From Lachnospiraceae bacterium UBA3762 (GTDB lineage Bacteria > Bacillota > Clostridia > Lachnospirales > Lachnospiraceae), in contig DFGA01000043.1 of NCBI GenBank assembly GCA_002371615.1, positions 1-64,000 on the forward strand: DNA of 64,000 nt. Reading direction: 5' to 3'. Of the stretch, positions 22,893 to 30,669 are shown piece after piece. Below the pieces are notes generated by a model that was given only the letters and a program-made list of their open reading frames with translations, made no database searches and had not been told where the DNA came from. Every line of letters begins with the position of its first letter. Position 1 is the stretch's first letter. Both the position numbers and the translations under genes were made by a program.

Positions 22893-25319
22893 ATGAAGAA
22901 GAATATTAAGAATGACAAGGTTATAAAGGCTATTACGATCGGTCTTGCAGCAATGATAGCTGCAACAAGCGTACCGACGAGTGTATATGCGGATGAGGCT
23001 GAGGGCGCCGACAACAGCACTTCACAGTCTGAGTCGTCTTCAAGCGAATCTACATCCGAAAGCAGTGAGAGCCAATCGGAAAATACAGAAAGCGCTTCTG
23101 AAGATTCCTCGGCAGCTGCCGCTCAGACAGCTGGTGATTGTACAGAAATTGCAAATAACGATGTTCCCGAAGTGGAAGAAGCTGTAGAGAATGCTGAGGA
23201 AGCAATAGATTCGATAGATGCAGAAAATGAAGTGATCAGCCCTGAGGATCAGGCCATCGTTGAAGATATCCAAGCTGGTATTGAGGAGGTTGCAAGTTAC
23301 ATCGCACCTATCGGCGGCGAGGAAGGTAATCTTGCAGAGGCATCCGCAGCTATCGGAGAAGCACTGGTAAGCGACCTTGCAGCTGAGAACGCAGCCAATG
23401 CTGCTGATGAACAGCTTGCTGAAGCAAAGACACAGCAGACCAACTTCAACAATGCGAATAATGATACTACGGAAGATGCTGATTTCGCTATAGATAATGC
23501 AGACGTTGCCAACACCAGCAATTCCAGGACAGAAGCTTATCAGGCAAAGGATGATGCTGAGGCAGCTCTTGAGAAAGCTAAGGAAGGACTTGCTGCTGCA
23601 ACGGAGGCATATGACAATACCGCTGAAGCAGTTGCTAAGGCAGATGAGGAATACAACGAGGCAGTAGAGCAGCAGGCAAAGGCAAATGAAAAGCTTGCAG
23701 ACGCAAAGGCAGCCCTGAACGATGCCAGCACAAACGCTACAGCAGCCAACGAGCGACTTAAGGGAATACAGTCCCAGATGGATGCACTTAACCAGAAGGT
23801 TGAAGATCTTGCAAAGCAGAAGGAAGACCTCGAGAAGCTTAACGAGCAGTACTATAAGTTAATGGTTCATTTCTACAGGGAAAAAGGTGCTGCCGTATAT
23901 AATGCTGACGGAACACTCAATATCGAAGGAAGTGGCGAGGTGGCAAAGACCAAGAACACGAGCAGTGCCACTGAGAATACATATATGGTCGGAAGAGCAC
24001 TCATGGCAGAACTCATCGAGTTCAAGCTCAAAGCCAACGGTGTTGATCCCTCTACTATCCATATCGGTGAGGAAGTTGCCGGCGGAACCAAGAAAGAAAT
24101 GGCCAAAGGTGACCTTGTTAAGGACGGTAAAAATGACAGAGTTACAATTGGTGAAACAGATGACATTTGGTTTGCCGAGTACGTAAGCGGAAACAACGGA
24201 AGAGGACATGCTGTCAAGGTTACATATACAATTGTTGAAGATGGTGAGGAGAAGACAGTTACAGAGTACTACAACTACATTTTAAAAGGATCAAATTCCG
24301 CAGATGAAAAGGATCTTGAAAATGGTCCTATCTTCCTTGCTAAGATAGATTTGAGTAAAACAGGTGAGGATATGGTATCCCGTGATACGGATCCGAACAA
24401 CATGGATGACCTCAGAAACCTCAATAAGAGAATTGAGGAAGCCATGAAGGCAGCCCAGATACTTGATGAATATGAAGCAGCCAAGTCAGCGGTTGACGAG
24501 GCCCAGAAGCTTGTAGAAGACCTTACGTCAGCGATCGATACACTCAATAAAACCGAGCTTAAGTTCAGCAATGAGAAGGTTAATGCTCTTAAGGATGCGC
24601 TGGAAGCGGCCAAGGAAGAGCTTGCAGCAGCAAAAGAGGCAAAGTCAGCTCTTGAAGATAAGGTAGAAGAGGCGAGACGTGCTGTAGAATCGATCGATCT
24701 TTCAAGATTCAACGTAACTCCTGCTGCATCGGAAGATACCGAAGAAGTAACTGATACAGATGAAATCATGGATTCCGAAGAGGTGGGATCGATTGAGGAT
24801 GATGCGGAATCAACCGGGGAAGAATCAACAATAACAGAAACAGCAGCAGCAACAGCAGCAGCACCGGCAGCAGTTATCACACCGGCAGCAGTAATGGTAA
24901 GCGTACCCGGACTTGGAATAGAACCCATCGTTCTTCCGGTATCTTCTGCAGAGGTTGCACAGTCAGGGGCTACGGAAAACGCACCGGCAGGCGGAGTACT
25001 TGGAGCAAGAGTTGCTGACGGTTCGGAAGACGGAGTTTCCGGTGGAATGATTGAAGATGAAGCCGGCAAAGAAGATTTTATTATCGCTCCGAATACGGAA
25101 ATAATAGAGGAAATTCTTAACGTAGATAATGATACAGCCGGAAAGAAACTTGTTATGATCGAAGACAACGAGGTTCCTCTTGCGGCAATGCCCGAGGAAG
25201 AAAGTGTCGAGATGAGCTGGTGGTGGCTCCTTATCATCTTCCTGCTCGGAGCAACAGGCAAGAAGATGTATGACGAGCATCAGAAGAAGGTTGCAGCAAG
25301 GGAAGAAGCAAACAGATAA
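22893..25319 (+). CDS. large secreted coiled-coil surface protein with C-terminal membrane module (paralogue 1)
   Basis: 808 aa. Signal peptide KKNIKNDKVIKAITIGLAAM... cut near VYA-DE. Ser/Glu-rich region (about 35-75), Ala/Glu-rich coiled coils (about 90-310), a folded central region (about 310-500; YKLMVHFYREKGAAVYNADG), second coiled coil (about 505-605), Ala/Pro-rich linker, then a C-terminal module: DNEVPLAAMP, MSWWWLLIIFLLGATG as one membrane span (about 775-790), and a basic tail. Start 22893 follows TTGGAGGAAG. The 985-aa gene at 30.7 kb has the same two ends. Probably a cell-surface fibre or adhesin; family not recognised, function unknown. Confidence 0.8.
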   Translation: MKKNIKNDKVIKAITIGLAAMIAATSVPTSVYADEAEGADNSTSQSESSSSESTSESSESQSENTESASEDSSAAAAQTAGDCTEIANNDVPEVEEAVENAEEAIDSIDAENEVISPEDQAIVEDIQAGIEEVASYIAPIGGEEGNLAEASAAIGEALVSDLAAENAANAADEQLAEAKTQQTNFNNANNDTTEDADFAIDNADVANTSNSRTEAYQAKDDAEAALEKAKEGLAAATEAYDNTAEAVAKADEEYNEAVEQQAKANEKLADAKAALNDASTNATAANERLKGIQSQMDALNQKVEDLAKQKEDLEKLNEQYYKLMVHFYREKGAAVYNADGTLNIEGSGEVAKTKNTSSATENTYMVGRALMAELIEFKLKANGVDPSTIHIGEEVAGGTKKEMAKGDLVKDGKNDRVTIGETDDIWFAEYVSGNNGRGHAVKVTYTIVEDGEEKTVTEYYNYILKGSNSADEKDLENGPIFLAKIDLSKTGEDMVSRDTDPNNMDDLRNLNKRIEEAMKAAQILDEYEAAKSAVDEAQKLVEDLTSAIDTLNKTELKFSNEKVNALKDALEAAKEELAAAKEAKSALEDKVEEARRAVESIDLSRFNVTPAASEDTEEVTDTDEIMDSEEVGSIEDDAESTGEESTITETAAATAAAPAAVITPAAVMVSVPGLGIEPIVLPVSSAEVAQSGATENAPAGGVLGARVADGSEDGVSGGMIEDEAGKEDFIIAPNTEIIEEILNVDNDTAGKKLVMIEDNEVPLAAMPEEESVEMSWWWLLIIFLLGATGKKMYDEHQKKVAAREEANR

Positions 25320-25347
25320 AACATATCAGAATTAAGCTGATCACAGA

Positions 25348-25380
25348 GAGGCGTATCCGAAAGGGATACGCCTCATTTTT
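25348..25380 (+). terminator. Rho-independent terminator of surface protein 1
   Basis: Eleven-base-pair GC-rich stem (25348-25358 with 25364-25374), short loop GAAAG, then ATTTTT. Directly followed by the hflK promoter. Confidence 0.92.
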
Positions 25381-25382
25381 GA

Positions 25383-25411
25383 TTGATATTTCACTGCTTA
25401 CTGAATATAAT
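25383..25411 (+). promoter_or_regulatory. promoter of the hflK-hflC-diguanylate cyclase operon
   Basis: TTGATA (25383-25388) and TATAAT (25406-25411), spacer exactly 17. It lies 56 bases before the hflK ATG. Confidence 0.8.
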
Positions 25412-25466
25412 TGTGTTATCGTTTGCTAATGCAACCGTAGGTTTTTAAAACATGAAAGGAACCAAA

Positions 25467-26465
25467 ATGGATAAAGCAAAAAAAGTTGTGCCGGTCGTTA
25501 TAGTTTGCGCGATAGTTGCATACGTGATATTCCGGTGTGTATTTTCTGTAAATGAGCAGACAAATGCGGTCATCACACAGTTCGGAAGGGTTGTGGATGT
25601 CAAGACTGCAGGAGTGTATTTCATTCCGCCGTGGCAGTCGGTCAAAAAGGTAGACGTTACAACGCATGGAACAAGCATAGGTTACGTTATCGAAGAGGAT
25701 GGTCAGAAGGGATCATATCCTGTAGATGAGAACAATGCGATAATGATAACGTCGGATTTTAACCTTTTAAACATTGATTTTTACATTGAGTACAAAGTTT
25801 CGGATCCGATTGCATATCTGTACAATGCGGAAGAACCCGATGAGATACTTAAGAATACTACCATGGCAAGCATCAGGAATGTGGTGTCAAACTATACGGT
25901 GGATGAGGCCATGACCACGGGCAAAAATCAGATCCAGTCGGATATCAAGGCGGATATAGTAAGGAGTCTTGAAGAACAAAAGATCGGCCTGTCCTTGGTT
26001 AACATAACTATACAGGATTCGAGACCTCCCGTTGATTCGGTCGTATCTGCCTTCAAGGCAGTTGAAACTGCCAAGCAGGGCGCAGATACTGCTATGAATC
26101 AGGCACTTCAGTACAAAAACCAGCAGATCCCTGCTGCGGAAGCCGATGCGGATGCCATCATTCAGAAGGCCAATGCCTATAAGGCTACGCGACTTGCGGA
26201 GGCAGAGGGCCAGGTTGCAAGATTTAATGAAATGTACAAGGAATACTCCAGGTTTCCGGAAGTTACGAGAAAGAGACTGTTCTTCGAGAAGATGGAAGAA
26301 CTGATGCCGAATGTGAAGGTGATAATAACAGACGGTTCAACGCAGACAATGCTGCCGCTGGATGATTTTGCATCATCTTCCGATGCGCAGCCCATGACGG
26401 CGACGGAAGATACGGCTTCCGGTAATGATAATACCGAAGAGGAGGTGACGGAAGATGAAGAGTAA
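25467..26465 (+). CDS. hflK: HflK-type SPFH/band-7 membrane protease regulator
   Basis: 332 aa. One N-terminal membrane segment (about residues 7-28), then the SPFH domain (NEQTNAVITQFGRVVDVKTAGVYFIPPWQSVKKVDV) and a long helical region (about 200-270) with Ala/Gln/Glu repeats, then a disordered acidic tail. In bacteria HflK and HflC form a large ring around FtsH and moderate degradation of membrane proteins. ATG 25467 has AAGGA 6 bases upstream. It overlaps hflC by 11 bases. Confidence 0.88.
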   Translation: MDKAKKVVPVVIVCAIVAYVIFRCVFSVNEQTNAVITQFGRVVDVKTAGVYFIPPWQSVKKVDVTTHGTSIGYVIEEDGQKGSYPVDENNAIMITSDFNLLNIDFYIEYKVSDPIAYLYNAEEPDEILKNTTMASIRNVVSNYTVDEAMTTGKNQIQSDIKADIVRSLEEQKIGLSLVNITIQDSRPPVDSVVSAFKAVETAKQGADTAMNQALQYKNQQIPAAEADADAIIQKANAYKATRLAEAEGQVARFNEMYKEYSRFPEVTRKRLFFEKMEELMPNVKVIITDGSTQTMLPLDDFASSSDAQPMTATEDTASGNDNTEEEVTEDEE

Positions 26466-27318
26466 GGCAGCTGTTGGCGTAATTATAGTAATTGCCGCGA
26501 TAGTATTACTGTCGGGGTGCTTTACATTAAAGCCTAACAATACGGCTCTCGTCGTGCGGTTCGGTAAGGTCATATCCTCAACTGATGTTGACGGGCTTCA
26601 TTTCAGGGTCCCGTTTATAGACAATGTAGTTACGATCTACACGGGTGATTATTTCTACGATATTCCTACATCTGATGTCATAACATCCGATAAAAAATCG
26701 ATGATAGCAGATGACTATCTCATATGGAATGTAACGGAACCTCTGAAATACTATCAGACACTTGGTGCCGTAAAGGGCAGGGCCGAAGAGAGGATAGAGG
26801 CTGCAGTGTTTAACGCAACAAAGAATACCATATCTTCTATGACGCAGGATGAGATAATCGCGGCAAGAGGCTCGCTCCTTCGGAGTATGATAACAAAAGC
26901 ATCCAATTCGGACATTTCCCAGTACGGTGTCAACATCAAGGTTGCCGAGATCAAGGCCCTTGACCTTCCCGACGATAACAAGGAAGCTGTGTATGAACGC
27001 ATGATCTCCGAGAGAAACAACATTGCCGCGGGATATACCGCAAAAGGAAAATCCGAGGCGCAGAAGATCAAGAATGAGACTGACAAGGAAGTTGCCGAGA
27101 AGAAGGCTGAGGCCGAAAAAGAAGCTGCCAAGATAAGGGCAGAGGCGGAAGCCAAGTATATGCAGATCCTTGCGGATGCCTATAACAGTGAAGATAAAGC
27201 GGAATTCTATGATTTTATCAGAAGCCTTGATGCAATAGGGTCACTTAAGAGCGGTAACAACAAAACCATAATCCTTGATAAGGATTCGGAGTTTGCCAAG
27301 ATACTGTACGGAAAGTAA
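26455..27318 (+). CDS. hflC: HflC-type SPFH protein with a lipobox
   Basis: 287 aa. SPFH domain (NTALVVRFGKVISSTDVDGLHFRVPF), then VPERxxSERNNIA-like motif (VYERMISERNNIAAGYTAKGKSEAQKI) and the Lys/Glu/Ala helix typical of HflC. Partner of HflK. Unusual: the N-terminal hydrophobic segment ends in LLSGC (Cys22), a perfect lipobox, so this HflC might be lipid-anchored rather than held by a plain transmembrane helix. GGAGGTGACGGAAG lies ahead of the ATG inside hflK. The diguanylate cyclase starts at the very next base after its stop. Confidence 0.88.
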   Translation: MKSKAAVGVIIVIAAIVLLSGCFTLKPNNTALVVRFGKVISSTDVDGLHFRVPFIDNVVTIYTGDYFYDIPTSDVITSDKKSMIADDYLIWNVTEPLKYYQTLGAVKGRAEERIEAAVFNATKNTISSMTQDEIIAARGSLLRSMITKASNSDISQYGVNIKVAEIKALDLPDDNKEAVYERMISERNNIAAGYTAKGKSEAQKIKNETDKEVAEKKAEAEKEAAKIRAEAEAKYMQILADAYNSEDKAEFYDFIRSLDAIGSLKSGNNKTIILDKDSEFAKILYGK

Positions 27319-28464
27319 ATGATAACAGATAACATCAATCTTATAGCTGTATATGTTGCCGATTATCTGGGCATAATGCTGCTCGTTCTGGTTCTTCTGG
27401 CCAAGGGATGGGAACTTCCCGGTCGAAAGGGCGAGAGCCGCATTTTGCTGTTTCTGATTCTGGCATCGCTTTTTGACTGCCTGATCGATCCGTTCGTGTT
27501 CAGGCTTGACGGAAGACCGGGCAGTTTCAACCGGGCTGTTATAGTATACGGTAATTCTGCCCTGTTTCTGTATAATCTGGTAGTCGGAACAGGGGTGCTG
27601 GCTCTTGTAGCCAAGCATATCAACAAGAAGATATCCAGGGTACAGTATATAACGGTCTTTGTGCTGACTGCGATAGAAACAGTGGTCCTTATAATTAACC
27701 TGTTTATTCCCATCGTGTTTTACGTTGATGAAAATAACGTATATACACGAAAACCGTTGTATTATCTGTTCATACTGGTTGCTGTTTATCTGCTGGTGTA
27801 CAGCCTTGTGCTTTATTTTTCCGGAAGGCTTAAAGACGGTTCGCTCCGCTATTTCCCTGTCTGGGAGTTCATGATACCTATAACCGCAGGCGTGTTGATT
27901 CAGACTTTCTACTATGGTATATCCACACAGCCGCCCAGCTTTGCCATAGCATTTACCAGTATGGTCGTATGCCTGCAGAAAGAGTATCTGTATATAGATA
28001 AGCTCACCGGAGTATACAACAGATATGAGTTTGACAAGATCATTGACTACTATGTTAAACGCAGAAAGAGAAAGTTTGCGGCCATCATGCTTGATATGAA
28101 CGGGTTCAAAGAGATCAATGACCAGTTCTCCCATATTGAAGGTGACGAAGCATTGAAGAATATGGCGAGTATATTGACCAGGGTGGTCGGCAATGACGGA
28201 AATGTAATAAGGTTCGCGGGAGACGAGTTTGTTGTTGTGACGGATGCGGAAGATGAGGCGGCGGTTGATACATACTGCAGCAGGATCAGGGAAGCCCTTG
28301 AGGAGTACAATTCGAAGTCCGGCAAAACATACAGGCTTTCGGCCTCAATGGGCGGGGAAATCTTCAACATATGCAGCGCTGCTGAGGTTATCGAACGCAT
28401 CGATGACAGAATGTATGCCAACAAAGTTGAATACTACAAAGAGCATGACCGCAGGAGTCGATGA
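27319..28464 (+). CDS. membrane diguanylate cyclase (GGDEF domain)
   Basis: 381 aa. About seven membrane spans in residues 1-225 form the sensor, followed by a GGDEF domain (about 230-380): DKLTGVYNRYEFD, LDMNGFKEINDQFSH and RFAGDEFVVV. The signature is AGDEF instead of GGDEF; the first Gly to Ala change is common in active enzymes. No I-site RxxD is obvious five residues upstream (NDGNVI). It should make c-di-GMP from two GTP. The ATG directly follows the hflC stop, with GGAAAG as ribosome site, so synthesis is tied to HflKC. Confidence 0.88.
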   Translation: MITDNINLIAVYVADYLGIMLLVLVLLAKGWELPGRKGESRILLFLILASLFDCLIDPFVFRLDGRPGSFNRAVIVYGNSALFLYNLVVGTGVLALVAKHINKKISRVQYITVFVLTAIETVVLIINLFIPIVFYVDENNVYTRKPLYYLFILVAVYLLVYSLVLYFSGRLKDGSLRYFPVWEFMIPITAGVLIQTFYYGISTQPPSFAIAFTSMVVCLQKEYLYIDKLTGVYNRYEFDKIIDYYVKRRKRKFAAIMLDMNGFKEINDQFSHIEGDEALKNMASILTRVVGNDGNVIRFAGDEFVVVTDAEDEAAVDTYCSRIREALEEYNSKSGKTYRLSASMGGEIFNICSAAEVIERIDDRMYANKVEYYKEHDRRSR

Positions 28465-28473
28465 GCCGTTAAA

Positions 28474-28839
28474 CTAAGTAACCTGTTTCCGGAAAGGTTT
28501 AAGGGAATGGAGGCGGATGTATCGGTTAACACTACAATGATAAATATCAACTACGGACATAACCGTGAGCTTCTTGAGAAGTGCAGACCGCTCTATGAAT
28601 ACGCATGGACGATAGAGACCGAGAGGAGGTACAGTAAGCAAATGTTAGTAAGAAAAGCTATAACAAAAACACTTAAGGCTGCCTATACTGATTCATTCCT
28701 TACGGACTATGATGAAGATCTTCATATCAAGAATGAGAAGAAGATAAGCTATGATAAGGGTCGCGCAGAGGGTTTCTCTGAGGGCAAGGCACTTATGGAG
28801 AAGGAGAATAATGCTCTGAAGCAGGCAGTGGCAGATTAG
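28474..28839 (+). pseudogene. C-terminal remnant of an Rpn-family nuclease/transposase
   Basis: From about 28480 the frame reads NLFPERFKGMEADVSVNTTM, then ININYGHNRELLEKCRPLYEYAW, which is the C-terminal part of Rpn/PDDEXK-family recombination-promoting nucleases common in this group; a helix-rich KGRAEGFSEGKALMEKE tail follows. The N-terminal nuclease domain is absent; the fragment begins right after the diguanylate cyclase stop. An ATG at 28507 exists but a good ribosome site is missing. A dead gene is most likely. Confidence 0.7.
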
Positions 28840-28937
28840 GAGAGCAGTATAACCGGACAGAACATCTTCGGGAAATGTTTGAAAGCGACTATGTGGTCTG
28901 CCTGCCGGATTAACTAAATGAAAATCATTTTCCGCAG

Positions 28938-30299
28938 TTAATGAGACCTGTCCACCACCGATTTTCCAAGCCATTTCTTTTTGTACCAGTAATACATGAC
29001 AATAAGACCTCTGATACATTCATCGGTGGCTGTTCCAGCAAATATCCCGGCTACACCGATTCCAAGAGCACATCCGAGTATATATCCCGTCGTCAGACCC
29101 AGCCCCCAATTGCACAATATTCCCATGATGAGAGGAAATACATATGATCCGGCGGCCTTGAGGCTGTTGACAAATGTCATGTTAAGACATCTTCCGGTCT
29201 CAACAAATATATCCACTATCATTATCATCTGACCAAGAGCTATGACATTCTCATTGCCGGTAAAAAACCTGAGGGTGTACGGGCAAAGCAGTGCATTTGC
29301 CGAAGACAGTGCGATAGTTATGGGAAGTGAGACCCGGAGGGTCTTAAACACTCTTTTATATGCTTCGTCAGTCTTTCCGGCACCGACGAGATGTCCCGTT
29401 ATTATCTGGGTTGACATGGCAGCGGCATTGGAGAAAATCATGGCAAAAGCGATTAGGGAATTGCAGTAGGCTCTCGCATTCACCGAATCGTTGCCCATTC
29501 CGTTCACAAATGAGAGAAGGGTAGTCTGATAAAGATTATATGTTAGGTTTTCGCCGGCTGACGGCAGGCCGATCTTTATCATTTTCCCAAGAAGCTTTCC
29601 CGGGAACGGGCGAAGCAGCCGCACAGAGAGGCGCCCTGTCCCTGTGGCAACAAAGAAGATAAGAAGAGCCGACACTGCAAGAAGTCTTGCAAAAACCGTT
29701 GACAAAGCCACGCCTGAAACTCCCATGTTCAGAAACTTAAGAGGCCCGTACAGGAATAGATAATTGCCTCCGATATTGACTACATTTATTGCAAGAGAGA
29801 CCCACATGCCGATCCTGGTGTATCCGTTACATCTTAGTATTTGCAGCATGACATTGAATACTGCGGTAAGAAATCCGCCTCCTCCTACGATGTAAATATA
29901 GATCATGGAGTATGGACGCATTTCGTCAGATACATGAAGAAATCTCATGATCAGTGGGTTGGCCAGACAGAACGCCGTGCTAAGTATGATACCGAAGACA
30001 AGGTTAACAGTAACCGCAAGAGTATAGATCATGTTCATGCTTTCGTACTGTTTGGCTCCAAGATACTGCGCAACGACAACGCTTGTAGCGGTTGCGATAA
30101 TGTTGAACAAAATGTTCATCATGAACATTATGGTGTTGGCATTTCCGACCGCTCCGACCGCATACTCGTCATAGTGACTGAGCATAAGCGTATCAACGTT
30201 ATTGAGCATGGTGTTAAGCAGCAGCTCCAGAAACATTGGGCCGGCCAGAAGGAGAAGCGGCGTTTTTTCATCTATCGTAACGGAATTATTCTTATTCAT
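28938..30299 (-). CDS. MATE-family multidrug/organic cation exporter
   Basis: 453 aa with twelve hydrophobic segments. Starts with ..PLLLLAGPMFLELLLNTMLNNVDTLMLSHYDEYAVGAVG, the typical first MATE repeat, and has the matching second repeat near GLPSAGENLTYNLYQTTLL. Drug or metabolite efflux driven by Na+ or H+. Transcribed alone on the minus strand; convergent with the Rpn remnant. Substrate not predictable. Confidence 0.92.
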   Translation of the reverse strand: MNKNNSVTIDEKTPLLLLAGPMFLELLLNTMLNNVDTLMLSHYDEYAVGAVGNANTIMFMMNILFNIIATATSVVVAQYLGAKQYESMNMIYTLAVTVNLVFGIILSTAFCLANPLIMRFLHVSDEMRPYSMIYIYIVGGGGFLTAVFNVMLQILRCNGYTRIGMWVSLAINVVNIGGNYLFLYGPLKFLNMGVSGVALSTVFARLLAVSALLIFFVATGTGRLSVRLLRPFPGKLLGKMIKIGLPSAGENLTYNLYQTTLLSFVNGMGNDSVNARAYCNSLIAFAMIFSNAAAMSTQIITGHLVGAGKTDEAYKRVFKTLRVSLPITIALSSANALLCPYTLRFFTGNENVIALGQMIMIVDIFVETGRCLNMTFVNSLKAAGSYVFPLIMGILCNWGLGLTTGYILGCALGIGVAGIFAGTATDECIRGLIVMYYWYKKKWLGKSVVDRSH

Positions 30300-30338
30300 A
30301 TGACATTCTACAATCAGTGGAAGAATTTGATTACGGAT

Positions 30339-30367
30339 AATATATCAAACGAAGTATACGTTTTCAA
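30339..30367 (-). promoter_or_regulatory. promoter of the MATE gene
   Basis: On the minus strand TTGAAA (30367-30362) and TATATT (30344-30339) are 17 bases apart, 40 bases before the start codon. Confidence 0.65.
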
Positions 30368-30495
30368 TGATTAAGCATTAGTCGCTATATATAGTGGCTT
30401 TTTATGATTGATAATATACATATTGAAGTAATAAATTGGCTGTTATTTGTACTTATTTAACAAAAATCACGAAATCACGGTCCTTTTTTTATGTT

Positions 30496-30530
30496 TATAA
30501 TGTCTTAATAATTAGATGGGGTATAATACC
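30496..30530 (+). promoter_or_regulatory. AT-rich promoter region with palindromic -10 box before surface protein 2
   Basis: Two TATAAT boxes (30496-30501 and 30522-30527) lack good -35 boxes. The second is inside the palindrome GGGTAT-A-ATACCC (30518-30530), a possible operator. Transcription from here would give a leader of about 135 bases with the terminator-like hairpin at 30575-30634. Nothing else was seen in the 370-base gap. Confidence 0.4.
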
Positions 30531-30574
30531 CAATGAATGAAGTTTTCATATAGTACAGGAACGCCCGCAACATC

Positions 30575-30634
30575 GAGCCTTAACGGCATTGATCTCCGCG
30601 TATGGAGATGATGCCCGATCGAAGGCTCTTTTTT
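30575..30634 (+). terminator. two-stage hairpin with T tract in the leader of surface protein 2 (attenuator or sRNA end)
   Basis: Outer stem GAGCCTT/AAGGCTC (30575-30581 with 30622-30628), inner GGCAT-TGA-TCTCC paired with GGAGATGATGCC, followed by TTTTTT. It has all marks of an intrinsic terminator but lies between the probable promoter and the ATG at 30670, so the gene needs read-through or antitermination. It does not match a known riboswitch that I recognise. Confidence 0.7.
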
Positions 30635-30669
30635 AATGCCTTCACAACCGAATTCTTGGAGGAAATCAA

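Noticed and set aside
24275..25261. 328-codon Ser/Ala-rich open frame on the minus strand inside surface protein 1
   Set aside because: Antisense of Ala/Glu-rich codons gives long open Ser/Ala/Leu frames; no ribosome site, no domain, and the plus-strand protein is clearly real.
27241..28134. 297-codon open frame on the minus strand over the diguanylate cyclase membrane part
   Set aside because: Shadow frame; plus strand encodes a recognisable 7-span sensor with start directly coupled to hflC.
28474..28937. IS element around the Rpn remnant
   Set aside because: No terminal inverted repeats or target duplications found; only a C-terminal fragment remains.
30541..30669. c-di-GMP riboswitch before surface protein 2
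   Set aside because: The conserved GEMM core and tetraloop-receptor motifs are absent; only a terminator-like hairpin is visible.
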